Counted from the first letter of the stretch, positions 1 to 9,764 are shown. The stretch: 64,000 nucleotides of DNA from Planctomycetia bacterium (GCA_005772855.1 SXIK01000219.1:1-64000); one strand, 5' to 3'. Numbers and translations: made by a program. Notes: generated by a model from the sequence alone, not told the origin.

Positions 1-118
1 CAGCTCGCCGCAAACCCCCTCCTCGGCGCCTGATGGGCGCCGGGCGCCTCTGGCGCGAGCAGCCGCAACCTTTCGCAGGCTGCAAAAGGTCTCATCACTG
101 CCCGCGTGGGGTATGTTA
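1..118 (+). repeat. Type I dispersed intergenic repeat, copy A (truncated by window start)
   Basis: CAGCTCGCCGCAAACCCCCTCCTCGGCGCCTGATGGGCGCCGGGCGCC...GGCTGCAAAAGGTCTCATCACTGCCCGCG is nearly identical to 33489-33602 and to the reverse complement of 7575-7690. Confidence 0.9.
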
Positions 119-1420
119 TACCTCTGCCAGAGGCTCGGTCGCGTCGCCGAACTTCTCGACGCGCACCTTCATTTTGTCCAATATCGACAAGTGCAGGCGG
201 CAGAACTGGCGGTTGGGATTGTCCCGATAATCAAGGACGCGACCGGTCTTGATTCGGCCGCCGCCGCCGCCCAGCATTACGACTGGCAACTGTGTTGCGT
301 CGTGGCTTCCGGTCAACATGCTTGAGCAGAACAGCAGCAACGAGTTGTCCAGGGTCGTTCGTTCCCCTTCCTGAATCGCGCCGAGCTTGCGGGCGATATA
401 GGCGAGCTGCTCGACGAAGAATTGGTTCACCTTCAGCCAATCGGCCGTGTCGGAATGCGACAGTAAATGGTGAATCATGTAATCCACACCAAGGTTGGGG
501 AAGCGGAGTGACGAGTGGTCGTTGTTCAGCTTCAGAGTCGTGATTCGCGTGGCATCGGTCTGAAAGCCAAGCACCAGGATGTCGCACATGAGCCGCATGT
601 GATCGGCGATGTTTTGGGGAATGCCTTCTGGGGGGCGCGGGATATCCGGTTTGTCGAGAGCCGGTCGCCAACCTTGCAACTCTCCCTGCTTGCCGGCTTG
701 CTCGATTCTCTGCTCCACGTCTCGCACCGAGTCCAGATATTCATCGAGCTTGCGCTGGTCGCTGGTGCTGATTTGACGGCGAAGATCTGTGGCGTCCGCG
801 AGCACCGCGTCGAGCACGCTCTTGTCGCCACGCCCCACCTTGTCCTTGAAGAGCCGATCAAAAGCCAACGCAGGATACACCTCCAGGGGGGTCGGCGTTG
901 TCGGCGAGCTCCAGGAGATGTGCGAGCTGTAAAGCATGGAATAGTTCTTGTGGACAGACGGGTTCGCCTTCTCGCACCCCAGTACGAGACTGGGTACCTT
1001 GGTCGAGCGGCCGTAGCTTTGCGCAAGCAGCTGGTCGACGCTGGTTCCGGAGCGAATGTCTCCACCGGAAGCGAGAGGTGCACCGGAAAGGAGATTGCCG
1101 GTCTGGGAGCTGTGAATGTTTCCCTTCAGCGCCTCGGCATTGTAGAGCCCGCGAATGAAGAGCATCTTTTCCTTGAAGGGCTCAAGCGGCCCGAGCACCT
1201 GCCCCAGTTCCATGCTCTTGCCCTCGCCCTTGGCCCACCACTCCTTCCCATGAAATCCATTGCCCGCGAAAAGCACCGCAAGCCGTACGGGAGCTTCACT
1301 GGTCTTTTGATTGCCAGAAGGCTCGTCTCCCCAGACGAGTCTGGATTCGAGCCAAGGCAATGCCATCGAGACTCCGAGGCCTCGAAGCATTGTGCGACGG
1401 GAGAATTTATGGCTGGTCAT
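116..1420 (-). CDS. DUF1552 domain-containing protein, Tat-like signal
   Basis: N-terminus MTSHKFSRRTMLRGLGVSMALPWLES; LAVLFAGNGFHGKEWW and HSSQTGNLLSG motifs typical of DUF1552; pairs with downstream-in-family DUF1592 gene. Confidence 0.88.
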   Translation of the reverse strand: MTSHKFSRRTMLRGLGVSMALPWLESRLVWGDEPSGNQKTSEAPVRLAVLFAGNGFHGKEWWAKGEGKSMELGQVLGPLEPFKEKMLFIRGLYNAEALKGNIHSSQTGNLLSGAPLASGGDIRSGTSVDQLLAQSYGRSTKVPSLVLGCEKANPSVHKNYSMLYSSHISWSSPTTPTPLEVYPALAFDRLFKDKVGRGDKSVLDAVLADATDLRRQISTSDQRKLDEYLDSVRDVEQRIEQAGKQGELQGWRPALDKPDIPRPPEGIPQNIADHMRLMCDILVLGFQTDATRITTLKLNNDHSSLRFPNLGVDYMIHHLLSHSDTADWLKVNQFFVEQLAYIARKLGAIQEGERTTLDNSLLLFCSSMLTGSHDATQLPVVMLGGGGGRIKTGRVLDYRDNPNRQFCRLHLSILDKMKVRVEKFGDATEPLAEV

Positions 1421-1456
1421 GAGTGGCTCCAAAAACAACTTCTCTAATCGAACCTC

Positions 1457-4400
1457 TTATTCATTATACGCCATATCCCGGCCACGGATCTCACGGAACT
1501 GCCGGCTCCGAACGATGGCCTCAATGGCCGAGACGACGCGATAGTCCCTTGCCTTCAACTCGGATTCGATTTCGGCCAGGAGCAATTCGTCGGAAAGCTG
1601 GACGGACCGACCCAGCGCGTAGCCGAGCAGTTTGCGACAAAACTGTCGAAGAAACGCATCGCGGCGCACGCTGAGCAGATAGCCGCGCAGGCCAGAAAGG
1701 CCTTCAAACTGTGCCCCGTCCATGGCTGTCACGTGGGTGTCGATGCGCCGATCTCCCAGGTCCTTCTCGCGCCGTCGGCCGATGGCGTCGAAGCCTTCCA
1801 GCGAGAAGCCGAAGGCATCGATGCGCTGATGACAGACGGCACACTTTGCGTCGCTGCTATGTTTTTCAACGAGCTGTCGAACGGTCAGGCCCTCGGTCGC
1901 GGTTTCGTCCTCGGGAAGCTGTGGAACGCCCTTCGGCGGGCGTGGCAACCTTTCGCCCAGTAACACCTCGCTGACCCAGTTACCGCGCAAGATCGGACTG
2001 GTGCGGGATGCCCCCGACTGCTTGGAGAGGGTAGTCGCCTGAGCAAGAATTCCACCACGCAAAAATTTCTTCACTCCGTCGACGCGCCGCCACACAGTTC
2101 CACTGACGCCGGGAATTTCGTAGTGCTTGGCCAACTCCTCGTTGAGGAATGTGTAGTCCGCATCGAGGAGGTCGAGCACGGAGCCGTTGAGCTGGAAGAA
2201 GTGGGTAAAGAACTGGACGGACTCCTCATACATCGCCCCGCGGAGGCTCACAAATGTGGGAAAATGCCGCTCGCTTTTCTCGTCCAGATGGTCGAAATCG
2301 TAGATGTGAAGCCACTGGCAGGCGAACTCGGTCGCCAGCCGTCGTGTTCTTGCGTCTTGAAGCATGCGTCGCGTCTGTAGTGCCAGGGTGTCGGGGTTCA
2401 TGAGCTGACCAGCCGCCGTAGCCTGGAGCAACTCTTCGTCCGGCAGCGACGACCAGAGGAAATAGCTCAGTCGATTCGCCAGTTCCCAGTCAGAGACCGG
2501 CCCCTGTCCTGTGCCCTCAACAGGTTTTTCGGGCCGGTAGAGAAATGCCGGGGCGACGAGAATCCGCGATAGCGTGAGACGAAACGCTTCCTCGTGCGGG
2601 ATCTCCTCTGCTCGAAGTTTGCCGTAAAAGGAACGGAGCTCACGATTTTCCGCTTCCGTCAGGAATCGCCTGTAAGCGCGCCTCGCAAAGGCGACCAGGG
2701 CATCGAGCTGCAGGGGCTCGGTGTCGATCAAGAGTTGCCGAAAAGCAGCAGCCCTGTCGTTGATAGGTTGTCGCAAAGGCTCGAAGACCTTCGGATCGGC
2801 GTCCTGCGTTGCGAATTCCATCAGCTGGGCAAAGACGTCGACCGTCGTCAGCGCGTCCTGACTGACGTAACGTAGCTTGTCCCAGAGCTGGTTGAGTTGA
2901 TGCTGCTCTTCCTCCTTGAGCATGAGTCGCACGAGGTGATCGTCTTCGCGATGGAGCAGCGTGAGGGTGACGGCTTCATCCACCGGGACGATCTGGGTGT
3001 AGCAGAGGGCTCCCGGAAACAAGAGACGGAATTCCTCCAGCGATTCCTCGACGCGCTTTCGCGCGCGGCTCTCCTCCTGGGTGAGAATCGGGATTCGTGG
3101 ATAAAGGACGGGCGGCGATTCCAGCTTGCTCGCTGCCACATCCAGTTGCACGCTGCCCTCGGCGCCCGTGTTCTTGTCGAGCTCGCCAGTTGTTACGAAT
3201 TCGCAGCCCGCCACGAGATCTGCGGGGAAACGCATCTCGATCACCGAGGGGGCTCTGACACAAAGACTGGCTTCGTCGATTGTCGTGCCGATCGGATGTT
3301 TACCAAACATCGAGGGGTCCAGGCCCCAGCTGGCCTCACCGGCCGCTCGATTTCCGCGTGGATCGCCTGGCAGCGACACGACGCTCTGCCTTTCCGCGGC
3401 GCGGTCTCGGAGCATCAAGTTCAGTAGCGGTCCACCGAGCGAGGTGAATTGTCGATGGAGCACCGCATCGGGAGAGTCGCTCGTTGATGGTGGCCCGGAT
3501 GTGAGCAATTTCTGCAAGTCGGCAGCGATTCTCTGCCTCTCCTCGGTGCTGTTGGCCGTTTGCCATCTCGCTAGCAGTGAACCTGCGGGGATGACGGCGC
3601 CGTTCCCGGCGTCTCCCGTCTCTGGCTCGGTGTAAAAATGCCACACGCCCTGATTGCCAAGACGGTCGGAGTGAGGATTGCCTGCAAGAATGTCGCAGGA
3701 CGCGTCCTCGGTGAGATTCCATGTCTTGCCGCCCTCTCCCGAGCTGACGAGCCGAAACTCGATCTCTGTCAGGTCGCAAGACGCATTTCCTTCGCGTGAA
3801 CCGATCCGCAGCGAGACCAGGTCGCCGGAGTGGATGGAGAGGTCTTCCACGGGGCCGACTTGTACCCCTCCAGTTCCCAGCAACAGGTTTCCTGTGGCCA
3901 GTTGCTGCCGCGTCATTCCGCGTCGGAGCTCGAGCGACCAGGTCACACCGTTGCCGCAGTCCGGGTGTGCGCGCAGAACCCTCGCTTCGGCGCGGATGGT
4001 TGCCGTCACAGGGCTGCGCCAGCCGACCACGGCTTGCAACTTCGCGGATGGGTGAATCACAAGGCTCCGCGGTTTCACGATGCCTGGAATGCGCACGCTC
4101 TGTTCCGACGAGTTCGCCAAAACGTTTGGCGCTTCTGCGCTGCCCCAGCCCTTGACGAAGTCATAACCCGCGACACTGCTCAGCGCATTCGTCAAGTGCC
4201 CTGTGACCTGGACTGCGCTCTTCTCGCCGATTCCGAAGTAGTCAAGCCACGCCCGCAACACACCGGCTTCGATCCCGTGCTTTCGAGCGAGTTCGGCCAC
4301 GTCGACCTTGCCTTGCGCTCCGGCGGCTTCATCGGTTGCGCTCAGGTATTTGGCCGTATCGCGGAACATCCCCTCGCGACGTACCGAGAGATCGCGGGTG

Positions 4401-5686
4401 ACCTCGCGTACATCGCGCAGCAACAGGTCGGGGCGGCCGGGCGCTACCCATCTGGGCTGGTGCCAGACAACGAAATCGTGCTCGTTGCCATCTCCCGCGT
4501 CGCTCGCGACGAGAGTCAACGTGACTTCGGAATGTTCCGTCACCGCTGGGATCTTGACTCGGATATCGTACTTGGTGGCGAGGGGGTCGACGCGCTCGAG
4601 CCATCTTTTCGGTCCGCCGATCTTGCCAATATGACCCACTTTTCCAAATTTCCAGAGAGCCTGCTGCCACTGAGTGACTTCTTCGGCGAGTGCTGCCGCA
4701 TCACTCGTTTTCGCCACCCGCCACCGAGCGCGAAGACCGTCGAGGAAGAGCGAAGGCTCTGTGCTCGAAAGGCTAGCTCCGAGGGTGGCAAGATACCTGG
4801 CGCTCAGCCCGTGTTCGCGTGCAACGGTCTCCAGGGTCTTGCTGCCCGTCGCCAATGCCTCTCGCTCGGTGAGTGCCGCAGCAAAATATCTTGCCAGAGG
4901 CAGGCGTCCACCGTCATTGATCTTGAAGGAGTTTCCCTGTCGATTCACCTGTTCGGCACCCAGAGGTTCGGTGAATTTGCCATAGAATTCACGAATCTGT
5001 TTCAGGTACTCGTCCGTCCAGTCGCGCCTTGTTGTTCCGGGTGAGAAGCGGAAGCCATCTGGCAACAGCACCGCGTGGGCAGCGATCTCCTTGGCGGCAT
5101 CCAGATACTTCGTGACGAGCGACGGTGACATGACCAACGCGTTGCCGGTGTTGGTGAAGCCTTCACCCGCCGCCCCATCGACGGGGAACTCACGCGCCGG
5201 GTCGAGTGAGCCGACACTCGTCAAATCGCGAAGCGTGTAGGTGTATTCGGCATTGCTGAGCCGGCGGAGGACAACGCGTCCTGGATCTCCGGCTCGTGCC
5301 CTGGCCTCGAACGTGAGAAAGCCCCGCACCCACTCCAAGAGTTGCGATCGCTCGGCATCGGTCGGCTGGCGAGACGCCCTGGGCGGCATCTGGCCGCTCG
5401 CGAGCATCTCGCCGATTTTTTGCCAGGTCTCCGGGTGCCGGCGCACGTCCAGCCAACTCGGAAATAACGACAGATCGACGTCTGCCTCGATAAGCTCCGC
5501 GCTGTGGCATTTCTCACAGTAGCGAGCCAGGAGCGGGCGAACCTTGGGCTCATACACCTCTTCCAGTGTTTTCGCCCCGATTTCCTCTGCTTCCGCCACC
5601 TGTGATGTCAGAAGCAGCGACGCGAGCACCAGCAAGAGTGTTGATGGCGAGCTTCTGGCGCCTTGCAGCAAGGCAGGATCGGGCAT
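1457..5686 (-). CDS. DUF1592/DUF1588/DUF1585/DUF1587/DUF1595 multidomain secreted protein with PSCyt1-like CxxCH heme motif
   Basis: Signal peptide; YCEKCHSAEL (CxxCH), LRRLSNAEYTYTLRDLT (DUF1587), YRRFLTEAENRELRSFY (DUF1595), ELANRLSYFLWSSLPDEELL (DUF1592), CAVCHQRIDAFGFSLEGFDAIG (DUF1588), FLRQFCRKLLGYALGRSVQLSDE (DUF1585). Confidence 0.9.
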   Translation of the reverse strand: MPDPALLQGARSSPSTLLLVLASLLLTSQVAEAEEIGAKTLEEVYEPKVRPLLARYCEKCHSAELIEADVDLSLFPSWLDVRRHPETWQKIGEMLASGQMPPRASRQPTDAERSQLLEWVRGFLTFEARARAGDPGRVVLRRLSNAEYTYTLRDLTSVGSLDPAREFPVDGAAGEGFTNTGNALVMSPSLVTKYLDAAKEIAAHAVLLPDGFRFSPGTTRRDWTDEYLKQIREFYGKFTEPLGAEQVNRQGNSFKINDGGRLPLARYFAAALTEREALATGSKTLETVAREHGLSARYLATLGASLSSTEPSLFLDGLRARWRVAKTSDAAALAEEVTQWQQALWKFGKVGHIGKIGGPKRWLERVDPLATKYDIRVKIPAVTEHSEVTLTLVASDAGDGNEHDFVVWHQPRWVAPGRPDLLLRDVREVTRDLSVRREGMFRDTAKYLSATDEAAGAQGKVDVAELARKHGIEAGVLRAWLDYFGIGEKSAVQVTGHLTNALSSVAGYDFVKGWGSAEAPNVLANSSEQSVRIPGIVKPRSLVIHPSAKLQAVVGWRSPVTATIRAEARVLRAHPDCGNGVTWSLELRRGMTRQQLATGNLLLGTGGVQVGPVEDLSIHSGDLVSLRIGSREGNASCDLTEIEFRLVSSGEGGKTWNLTEDASCDILAGNPHSDRLGNQGVWHFYTEPETGDAGNGAVIPAGSLLARWQTANSTEERQRIAADLQKLLTSGPPSTSDSPDAVLHRQFTSLGGPLLNLMLRDRAAERQSVVSLPGDPRGNRAAGEASWGLDPSMFGKHPIGTTIDEASLCVRAPSVIEMRFPADLVAGCEFVTTGELDKNTGAEGSVQLDVAASKLESPPVLYPRIPILTQEESRARKRVEESLEEFRLLFPGALCYTQIVPVDEAVTLTLLHREDDHLVRLMLKEEEQHQLNQLWDKLRYVSQDALTTVDVFAQLMEFATQDADPKVFEPLRQPINDRAAAFRQLLIDTEPLQLDALVAFARRAYRRFLTEAENRELRSFYGKLRAEEIPHEEAFRLTLSRILVAPAFLYRPEKPVEGTGQGPVSDWELANRLSYFLWSSLPDEELLQATAAGQLMNPDTLALQTRRMLQDARTRRLATEFACQWLHIYDFDHLDEKSERHFPTFVSLRGAMYEESVQFFTHFFQLNGSVLDLLDADYTFLNEELAKHYEIPGVSGTVWRRVDGVKKFLRGGILAQATTLSKQSGASRTSPILRGNWVSEVLLGERLPRPPKGVPQLPEDETATEGLTVRQLVEKHSSDAKCAVCHQRIDAFGFSLEGFDAIGRRREKDLGDRRIDTHVTAMDGAQFEGLSGLRGYLLSVRRDAFLRQFCRKLLGYALGRSVQLSDELLLAEIESELKARDYRVVSAIEAIVRSRQFREIRGRDMAYNE

Positions 5687-5856
5687 AACGGACCTCTCAC
5701 AGGAGTCAGAGACGCAGTGAATATGCCAGCCGCCCCTGAGAAAAGGCTATCAGCCAATTGCAGGTCGTCAAGTAAAGGCAGCCCTGCCCTGCGGTCACAG
5801 GTTCGACAGGCTCCTACGCCGAGGTGCTGGCATCCCAGGGATATGCCAACCTCGTC

Positions 5857-7515
5857 CTATTGTCCCGCTATTTTTTCTCTCGCCTCGAGCACGTTCTTGA
5901 CTACCAGCTCGACACCTTCCTCGTTCACGAAAGGCGAAGTTATGAAGGACTTGAGAGCGACCATTGGCTCGCCGTACTCTGTGTGTCGGTAGTTCTCAGT
6001 CAGGCTGATCATGACTCCCCGACCTGCCATGGCCTCCTCATGCACGTGGCGATAGATTTGACGGTTGTATTCGTTGTGGGCGAGAAGCTTTTCACGAAAA
6101 GAGGGGTCCGAGCGCTCCTTCTCGACGATCGTCCAGGTGTCGACCCCACCGGGATACGCCCGGAAAAGCGTGACCGTTCCAAAGTTCTCCCCGTTCAAGA
6201 CAGCGGTGGCACTGTGTCCTTCGAGCTGTTCCCGCAACGCTTCTGCCATCTCAACCAGGTGTCCCAGAAGAGCCCGAAAGCCCTCCTTTCCCAGTAGCTC
6301 AAGACTTCCGAGGGCTGCCATGGGTCCACATCCACTCCGGCTTGTCTCGAGCGTGAAGATCCCGGGCTTGTAACTGCCGAACTGGTAAAGATACGGCATC
6401 AGAGACGGCTCGCGGGAGAGCAAGTTGAGGTCCTGGCGGTCCCGCGAAAGGAAGAGGCTAGATATATAGGGGCAAAACCCCGTTTTGTGAAAGTCGATGC
6501 CGAGCGAGTCGGCGAGAGCGAGCTTCGAGATGCGCCGGGAGGCCCCCGAGAGCGCCCGTACGGTGCGTGGGCGGAACCCCAGTGGATTGCCTTCAAAGTC
6601 GTAGTCATTAAAAACGCTCCAGGCCCAGCCAATCACGGCGTCGGCATGGACGTGCGGCCGGTAGGCGAGGTGGTAGTCGCGCACGAGAGCATCGCGCAGC
6701 GCCACCATGGCCTCGAGATCGTCGAGACCGAAGGCATCGGTCGTTCCCATTGTGGCGATGAAGCCAGCGATCTTGCCGCCGGCCTCGACGTGCTTTCTCG
6801 CCGCTGGCTCGAGCAGGTCCATGCGGATCGCGTTGTCACGCCCCGATGGGATCGCGACGACATTTCTTGACCCGAGTCCGAGCCACGAGGCGATGCTCGA
6901 CTTGCAGTAGTGGCTCTGCCGGGAGGCGAAGATGACCGCATCCTCCCGAACCCCTTCTTTCATCGACCCTGGAAGAGCCTTCTCGAGCCCAATCCGAATC
7001 GCATAGAGTTCCGTTCCAGTCCCGCCAAAGGTGAACACCCCGCCTGCCGTGCCCGGGTCGTAGCCCACCAGCGCCGACGCCATGGCTGTCACCTCCAGTT
7101 CGGCGAGCGCCAGGCGCTGGCTGTTCTCGTCCCAGACGAGGTTTGGGTTGTAGAGCGTCGGGAGCATGGCGCCGACGATGCTTGGGATCGAGCTGACGCC
7201 GATGACGTTCACCTGGCTCCTGGGGTGGCCAAAGACAATCATGCCTTCAAGGTATTTCGCGAGCTTTTCGATGACTTCCTTTGGGGATGTCGCCTGTTCG
7301 GGGACGCGCCGCTCCGTCGCACGTTCGAATTCCTTGGAAAGCGACTCGGCTGGTTCCCCGAGGATCGGCACCTGGCTCTTGAGGGCGTCGACCTTGTTGA
7401 GGGCGCTCGAGATCGAGTAGACAAAGTAGGCGTCGTGGATGGGGTCGGAAACCGGCTGGGGAAAGGCTTTTCGTAGCTCTTCGAGAAGGAGTTTGTAGCG
7501 GAGATTTTGGGGCAC
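5857..7515 (-). CDS. PLP-dependent group II amino-acid decarboxylase-like protein
   Basis: DSLGIDFHKTGFCPYISS PLP-lysine motif; HPRSQVNVIGVSSIPSIVGAML; full-length 552 aa ORF. Confidence 0.85.
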   Translation of the reverse strand: MPQNLRYKLLLEELRKAFPQPVSDPIHDAYFVYSISSALNKVDALKSQVPILGEPAESLSKEFERATERRVPEQATSPKEVIEKLAKYLEGMIVFGHPRSQVNVIGVSSIPSIVGAMLPTLYNPNLVWDENSQRLALAELEVTAMASALVGYDPGTAGGVFTFGGTGTELYAIRIGLEKALPGSMKEGVREDAVIFASRQSHYCKSSIASWLGLGSRNVVAIPSGRDNAIRMDLLEPAARKHVEAGGKIAGFIATMGTTDAFGLDDLEAMVALRDALVRDYHLAYRPHVHADAVIGWAWSVFNDYDFEGNPLGFRPRTVRALSGASRRISKLALADSLGIDFHKTGFCPYISSLFLSRDRQDLNLLSREPSLMPYLYQFGSYKPGIFTLETSRSGCGPMAALGSLELLGKEGFRALLGHLVEMAEALREQLEGHSATAVLNGENFGTVTLFRAYPGGVDTWTIVEKERSDPSFREKLLAHNEYNRQIYRHVHEEAMAGRGVMISLTENYRHTEYGEPMVALKSFITSPFVNEEGVELVVKNVLEAREKIAGQ

Positions 7516-7574
7516 TGTTTCTCGAGGTCGGAGTGTGTTGTTTTCGTAGACGGATCGGAAGCGCCTCTCCTATA

Positions 7575-7851
7575 TATACCGCACGCGGGCAGTGATGAGA
7601 CCTTATTGCAGCCTGCGAAAGGTTGCGGCTGCTTGCGCCAGAGGCGCCCGGCGCCCATCAGGCGCCTAGGAGGGGGTTTGCGGCGAGCTGGCGGAGCCGC
7701 GTGGCGTTGTTGCCTCCGCCCTCACCCCGCTCGGACGGCGAGCCGACGTGGGGGAGGGTCCGCCTCCCCCACTAGCAGAAACGAGCAGCAGACTTGAGCT
7801 GGTCCTCCTCTGCCCATTCGGAATGTCTCACGTGTGGGCGCGCGAGGTATA
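7575..7851 (-). repeat. Type I dispersed intergenic repeat, copy B1 (full length)
   Basis: Reverse complement matches copies A and D end to end; ends TATACC.../...GGTATA with imperfect terminal inverted repeat; lacks the ~50-nt module present in D. Confidence 0.9.
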
Positions 7852-7955
7852 CTCCTTGCGGGGGAAGGAAAACCTCCCCCGCACCGGACGCCTCAGGCGC
7901 CGATTGTGGGTGAGCCTTGGTCAAGGTGTCCCAGTCACGGCCGTGCGGAGTCCAA
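7848..7955 (+). repeat. Type II dispersed intergenic repeat, copy B2, abutting copy B1
   Basis: TGCGGGGGAAGGAAAACCTCCCCCGC...GCCGATTGTGGGTGAGCCTTGGTCAAGGTGTCCCAGTCACGGCCG; aligned to 18934-19057, 29854-30157, 61002-61127. Confidence 0.8.
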
Positions 7956-8004
7956 TCCGTACGTTGCCGGCTATCCAAGCACTTTTTCGAAGAGGTAGAA
8001 CTCC

Positions 8005-9066
8005 GTGCTCCAGCCAATTCGATCGCCCTGGATCCTCCTGTCGTTCCTGGCCTGTCTCAGCCACCCATGCTCTGCCTTCACGGACGATTCGATCTCCGGA
8101 CGATGGAAATTCTCGATCCAGATCGAGGAGCAGATCAAGGAGTACGATCTCGTCCTGGAACAGGATGGAAACAAGTTTTCGGGCGAACTGATCACTCCTC
8201 GCGGCGGCCGCAAGGACGCCTTCGAAGGCGGTTCCATCGAGGGCGGGTGGCTCAAATTTGAGGTGAAGCTGGAAGCCGGTGAGGCCTGTGCCTGTGAGCT
8301 GGAGAAGAAGAGCGCCTGGACATTCGAGGGGAAGCTTCTGGTGAGCGGTCGCAGCCCATTCCCGGCGGTCATCACGCGAGCCATCTCTCGCGACGCGGTT
8401 GTTGGTAGGTGGAGTGTGGTGTCGATAAACACGGACGGTAAGGAGTTTCCGTCGACACTCGAGCTGGCAGAGAAGAGTGGGGTGCTCACTGGCACGTCGA
8501 CAAGCCGTGAGCTCGGCACGATTGTCCTCGAGAAGGTTTCGTTCGATGGCGAGAAGCTCGAATTCGAGCTCACTCTGCCGATCGAAGGAAACAAGGTCTC
8601 GTTTCGCATTGTGGCCGAGCTCAGGAAGCCGGACAAGCTTGAGGGTCGCTGGAAGACCCGCGACGCTGACTTTTCGGGCGACTGGACCGCCACGAGGGAG
8701 GTCTCTCCCGTGGCGGCGTCTCCAGCAGGGAAGACAGTACAACCACTGGTTGCGAAGGCGCTGAGCGGCAAGTGGCACGCCATTGCCGAGACGCCGGGAG
8801 GCAAGAAGGCGATCGTGATCGAGCTGGCGCTTGATGGCGAAAAGGTCTCGGGCAAGACCCATACCTCAAGAGGAGCGGCCGAGCTCAAGGGTGGCAAGGT
8901 CGCGGGAAAGAAGGTCGAATTTTCCTTCCTCTACAAGATGGATGAAGGCGAGGTGGAAGTGAAAGTGGAAGCCGAGCTTCAGGAGGATGGCGTCCTCAAG
9001 GGTTCCTGGAGCATTCCGGGGGGTGCTGGCGGTAGCTTCCTGGGGATGAAACCCGTTCTCTTGTAG
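8005..9066 (+). CDS. Hypothetical secreted protein with about three internal beta-rich repeats
   Basis: Signal-like N-terminus; repeated G(R/K)W-x-n-L-x-L-x(2)-G-x-K-(F/V)-S/T-G... pattern; 353 aa intact ORF. Confidence 0.75.
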   Translation: MLQPIRSPWILLSFLACLSHPCSAFTDDSISGRWKFSIQIEEQIKEYDLVLEQDGNKFSGELITPRGGRKDAFEGGSIEGGWLKFEVKLEAGEACACELEKKSAWTFEGKLLVSGRSPFPAVITRAISRDAVVGRWSVVSINTDGKEFPSTLELAEKSGVLTGTSTSRELGTIVLEKVSFDGEKLEFELTLPIEGNKVSFRIVAELRKPDKLEGRWKTRDADFSGDWTATREVSPVAASPAGKTVQPLVAKALSGKWHAIAETPGGKKAIVIELALDGEKVSGKTHTSRGAAELKGGKVAGKKVEFSFLYKMDEGEVEVKVEAELQEDGVLKGSWSIPGGAGGSFLGMKPVLL

Positions 9067-9068
9067 CC

Positions 9069-9764
9069 TTACGCCGGCGCACCCGGGGGCAGGAATGCCG
9101 AGACGACTGAGTTGAGGAGCACGGCCCCGAACGTTCCCGCGCCGCCGAGGCTGGCAGTGGCTGTCGGGTGATCCTTCAAGGTGTGGAGCTTGAGCCCGGT
9201 GCCAAGGACTGGACCCAGCCAACCCGCCACGAACGCGATGGGGGGGGCGTCGCTTGATTTCAAGAGCAGCGCCGATGCGGCAGCGACGAGCGGCGTTATC
9301 AGCCCTGGCACGGCAAAGCCCACACAGGGCACGGCCCTGGCGAGCCTCCAGGACACGCCGACGTTCACGCAGGAGGCCAGGAGGACCGCGATGAGCGCCC
9401 GGTGTGGATTGTCCCCTGCTGCAATGTGCACCAACTCATAGATCGCGATGGCGCCCGGGATCGCAAAGCCGCCCAGATTCAACGCCAGGACGCAGCGCTT
9501 TCTTAGCTCTGTCCAGTGTGGGAAGAGGCCTTCGAGGCCTAGCACCGAGAGAGGGTCAGCACAAACGAAGCGTTTTGTCTCGAAGCGCCAGACGGGCAGG
9601 TTCACGGCCGAGCCGACAAGCATGGCGTAGAAGTAGAGGATCGCCAGATCGGCCGGAAGGTGGAGGCGGGTCAAACTTGCTTCCAGCGCCTCCGGAAAGC
9701 TTGACGGCAAAATCCAGACACCCAGGACCGAAAGAGCGATGCAAAGAAATTCCATGCGGTTCAT
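9069..9764 (-). CDS. DUF1614-like integral membrane protein
   Basis: MNRMEFLCIALSVLGVWILPS... several hydrophobic segments; GAFGIPG-like GGAGTFGAVLLNSVVSAFL near C-terminus; start chosen at internal Met. Confidence 0.6.
   Translation of the reverse strand: MNRMEFLCIALSVLGVWILPSSFPEALEASLTRLHLPADLAILYFYAMLVGSAVNLPVWRFETKRFVCADPLSVLGLEGLFPHWTELRKRCVLALNLGGFAIPGAIAIYELVHIAAGDNPHRALIAVLLASCVNVGVSWRLARAVPCVGFAVPGLITPLVAAASALLLKSSDAPPIAFVAGWLGPVLGTGLKLHTLKDHPTATASLGGAGTFGAVLLNSVVSAFLPPGAPA

Noticed and set aside
33-230. ORFs MGAGRLWREQPQPFAGC... (33..230 +, 7239..7658 -) that look like a conserved small protein
   Set aside because: The similar peptides come from type I repeat copies read in different contexts; they run on into unrelated sequence after the repeat end, so they reflect repeat DNA rather than a protein family
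515-1447. Long antisense ORFs over DUF1552, DUF1592, ABC, sigma-54 and other genes (e.g. 515..1447, 3830..5044, 14480..15583, 28147..29535)
   Set aside because: They lie opposite well-supported genes, and are expected in high-GC DNA; compositions are Arg/His-rich and lack motifs
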